Assembly: GCA_934515035.1 (NCBI GenBank)
Contig: CAKSXP010000123.1
Coordinates: forward strand, 1 to 5,980
Reading direction: 5' to 3'
DNA from: an uncultured Oscillospiraceae bacterium
Lineage (GTDB): Bacteria > Bacillota > Clostridia > Oscillospirales > Oscillospiraceae
Length of the DNA stretch: 5,980 bases
Both the position numbers and the translations under genes were made by a program. The notes under the pieces were generated by a model. The model saw only the letters and a list, made by a program, of their open reading frames with translations. It was not told the origin of the DNA and ran no database searches. Shown piece after piece: positions 5,032-5,980 of the stretch. Numbering within the stretch: the first letter of the stretch is position 1; every line of letters begins with the position of its first letter.

Positions 5032-5943
5032 ATGAGACTCAGAGACATTAAGCGCGACTTTATAAGAAATAAGTCGGCGTATTTGTTGGCCTTGCCGGTA
5101 TTGTTGTTCTTTATCATCTTCAACTACATACCAATGGCGGGCATTATCCTCGGCTTTGAAAAGTTTACGCCTAAGGCCGGTGTTTTTCTCAGCGAATGGG
5201 TTGGTTTGAAGAACTTCATTAACTTCTTCAGCAGCTACTATTTCTGGTGACTGCTCAGAAATACGTTTTTGCTTAGTTTCTTTGACCTGCTGTTCAACTT
5301 CCCGGCTCCGATCATTCTGGCTTTGCTGCTCAACGAAGTCGGAAACAAGTATTTTAAGAAGGTCATTCAGACCATCAGCTACATGCCATACTTTATCTCC
5401 ATGGTCGTTATGGCTGGTATAGTTATCGACTTTGTCGCAACGGAGGGCGTCATTACCAATGCCCTGAGCGCGATAGGTCTTGTTGAAAAGAAAAACCTGC
5501 TTTCAGTTTCCAGCTACTTCCGAACGATCTATGTGGCGACCAGTATGTGGCAGGGGCTGGGCTACGGCTCAATCATATATCTTGCAGCTCTCTCGGGCGT
5601 CGATCAGGAACTTTACGAAGCAGCGCGTATCGATGGCGCGGGCCGCTGGAAGCAGACTCTGCATGTTACGCTTCCCGGAATTTCCTCTACCATAGTCATC
5701 ATGCTCATCCTCAGACTCGGACAGCTGCTGGCAATCGGTATGGATAAAATTCTTCTTCTGTACAATCCCCTCATTTACGAAACGGCAGACGTTATCAGCA
5801 CCTTTGTTTACAGAAAAGGTATTCAGGATTCCGACTACGGTTACTCCACTGCTGTTGGTCTGTTTAACTCCGTTATCAACTTCCTGCTGCTCCTTATCGC
5901 GAACACCATCAGCAGAAAGTTCTCCGAGACCAGTCTGTTCTAA
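5032..5943 (+). pseudogene. LplB-type carbohydrate ABC transporter permease, interrupted by one in-frame TGA at 5248-5250
   Basis: Read through, this is 303 residues, the normal length of the LplB/YtfP-type binding-protein-dependent sugar permease. Such inner-membrane proteins pair with a second permease and a shared ATPase to import oligosaccharides delivered by an extracellular binding lipoprotein. Seen: a cytoplasmic N-tail MRLRDIKRDFIRNK; first membrane helix (15-35); IPMAGIILGFEKF (33-45); FPAPIILALLLNEV (90-103); the ATPase-contacting loop EAARIDGAGRWKQT (196-209, with E-A-A and G); and the family ending SRKFSETSLF. Codon 73 is TGA, between YYFW and LLRNT, where relatives usually have a basic residue; a CGA-to-TGA change would explain it. 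The rest of the frame is undamaged. As read, it yields a 72-residue fragment (5032-5250) and a possible 224-residue fragment from a TTG at 5269, which has no clear ribosome site. It could be a recent nonsense mutation, a base-call error, or readthrough. It leads an operon. Confidence 0.8.
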
Positions 5944-5950
5944 GGGAGGG
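5944..5950 (+). promoter_or_regulatory. Ribosome binding site GGGAGGG of the downstream gene
   Basis: GGGAGGG follows the TAA at 5941-5943 directly and sits seven bases ahead of the ATG at 5958, tying the next gene to the permease as one operon. Confidence 0.8.
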
Positions 5951-5957
5951 CGAAAAA

Positions 5958-5980
5958 ATGAAAATAAGAAAATATCCAAG
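5958..5980 (+). CDS. Start of the next gene, probably the partner sugar ABC permease (YtcP/LplC type), cut by the window edge
   Basis: Only ATG plus six full codons are visible (MKIRKYP). It starts 14 bases after the upstream stop behind a strong ribosome site. In this transporter family the LplB-type permease is regularly followed by its YtcP/LplC-type partner, which often has a short basic N-tail like this one, and then by the binding protein. The identity is inferred from context; the visible residues alone cannot prove it. Confidence 0.55.

Noticed and set aside
5248..5290. Selenocysteine insertion at the in-frame TGA
   Set aside because: The position is normally a basic residue next to a membrane helix, not a redox Cys. 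The only stem downstream (AGAAA 5257-5261 with TTTCT 5277-5281) is weak and not SECIS-like.
1..5980. CRISPR array, tRNA, rRNA, insertion sequence, phage or defence genes
   Set aside because: No regularly spaced repeats, cloverleaf, transposase motifs or defence-type domains were seen on either strand.

Overview
The window looks like chromosome from a low-to-mid GC Gram-positive anaerobe of the Clostridia, probably near the Ruminococcaceae/Oscillospiraceae; the family is inferred, not shown. Supporting signs are strong AGGAGG-type ribosome binding sites, a SpoVB-like flippase, a type III pantothenate kinase of divergent clostridial style, and an LplB/YtcP-type sugar ABC permease pair. The genetic code appears standard bacterial: tryptophan is read from TGG throughout, and genes end in TAA or TGA.

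Layout from left to right: (1) the last 62 codons of an NADPH-dependent glutamate synthase small-subunit-family protein, closed by a GC-rich terminator (about 206-236); (2) a gene-free stretch (about 237-470) packed with consecutive hairpins, ending in a second hairpin that is a near-perfect inverted copy of the first terminator; (3) a membrane-anchored spermidine-synthase-like gene (471-2063, +); (4) a shared convergent terminator and then coaX on the minus strand (2114-2884); (5) a divergent control region with a promoter candidate for each side; (6) a small cupin gene (3045-3392, +) with a strong terminator; (7) a SpoVB/MOP-family flippase on the minus strand (3438-4781), whose stop codon lies in the loop of the cupin terminator; (8) a second divergent control region (4782-5031) with an extended -10 promoter; (9) an LplB-type sugar ABC permease (5032-5943, +) broken by one in-frame TGA at codon 73; (10) the first codons of the next gene, very likely the partner permease.

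Apart from the permease pair, which forms an operon, the genes look like independent single-gene units facing alternate ways, with terminators between most of them. They share no obvious pathway: nitrogen assimilation, a polyamine-synthase-like methyltransferase-fold protein, CoA synthesis, an orphan cupin, envelope polysaccharide export and sugar uptake. The two points most worth a second look are the in-frame TGA in an otherwise intact permease, and the hairpin-dense, inverted-repeat-bounded leader ahead of the spermidine-synthase-like gene. I see no CRISPR array, tRNA, rRNA, transposase, phage gene or recognisable defence system, and no clear evidence for a wholly new system.
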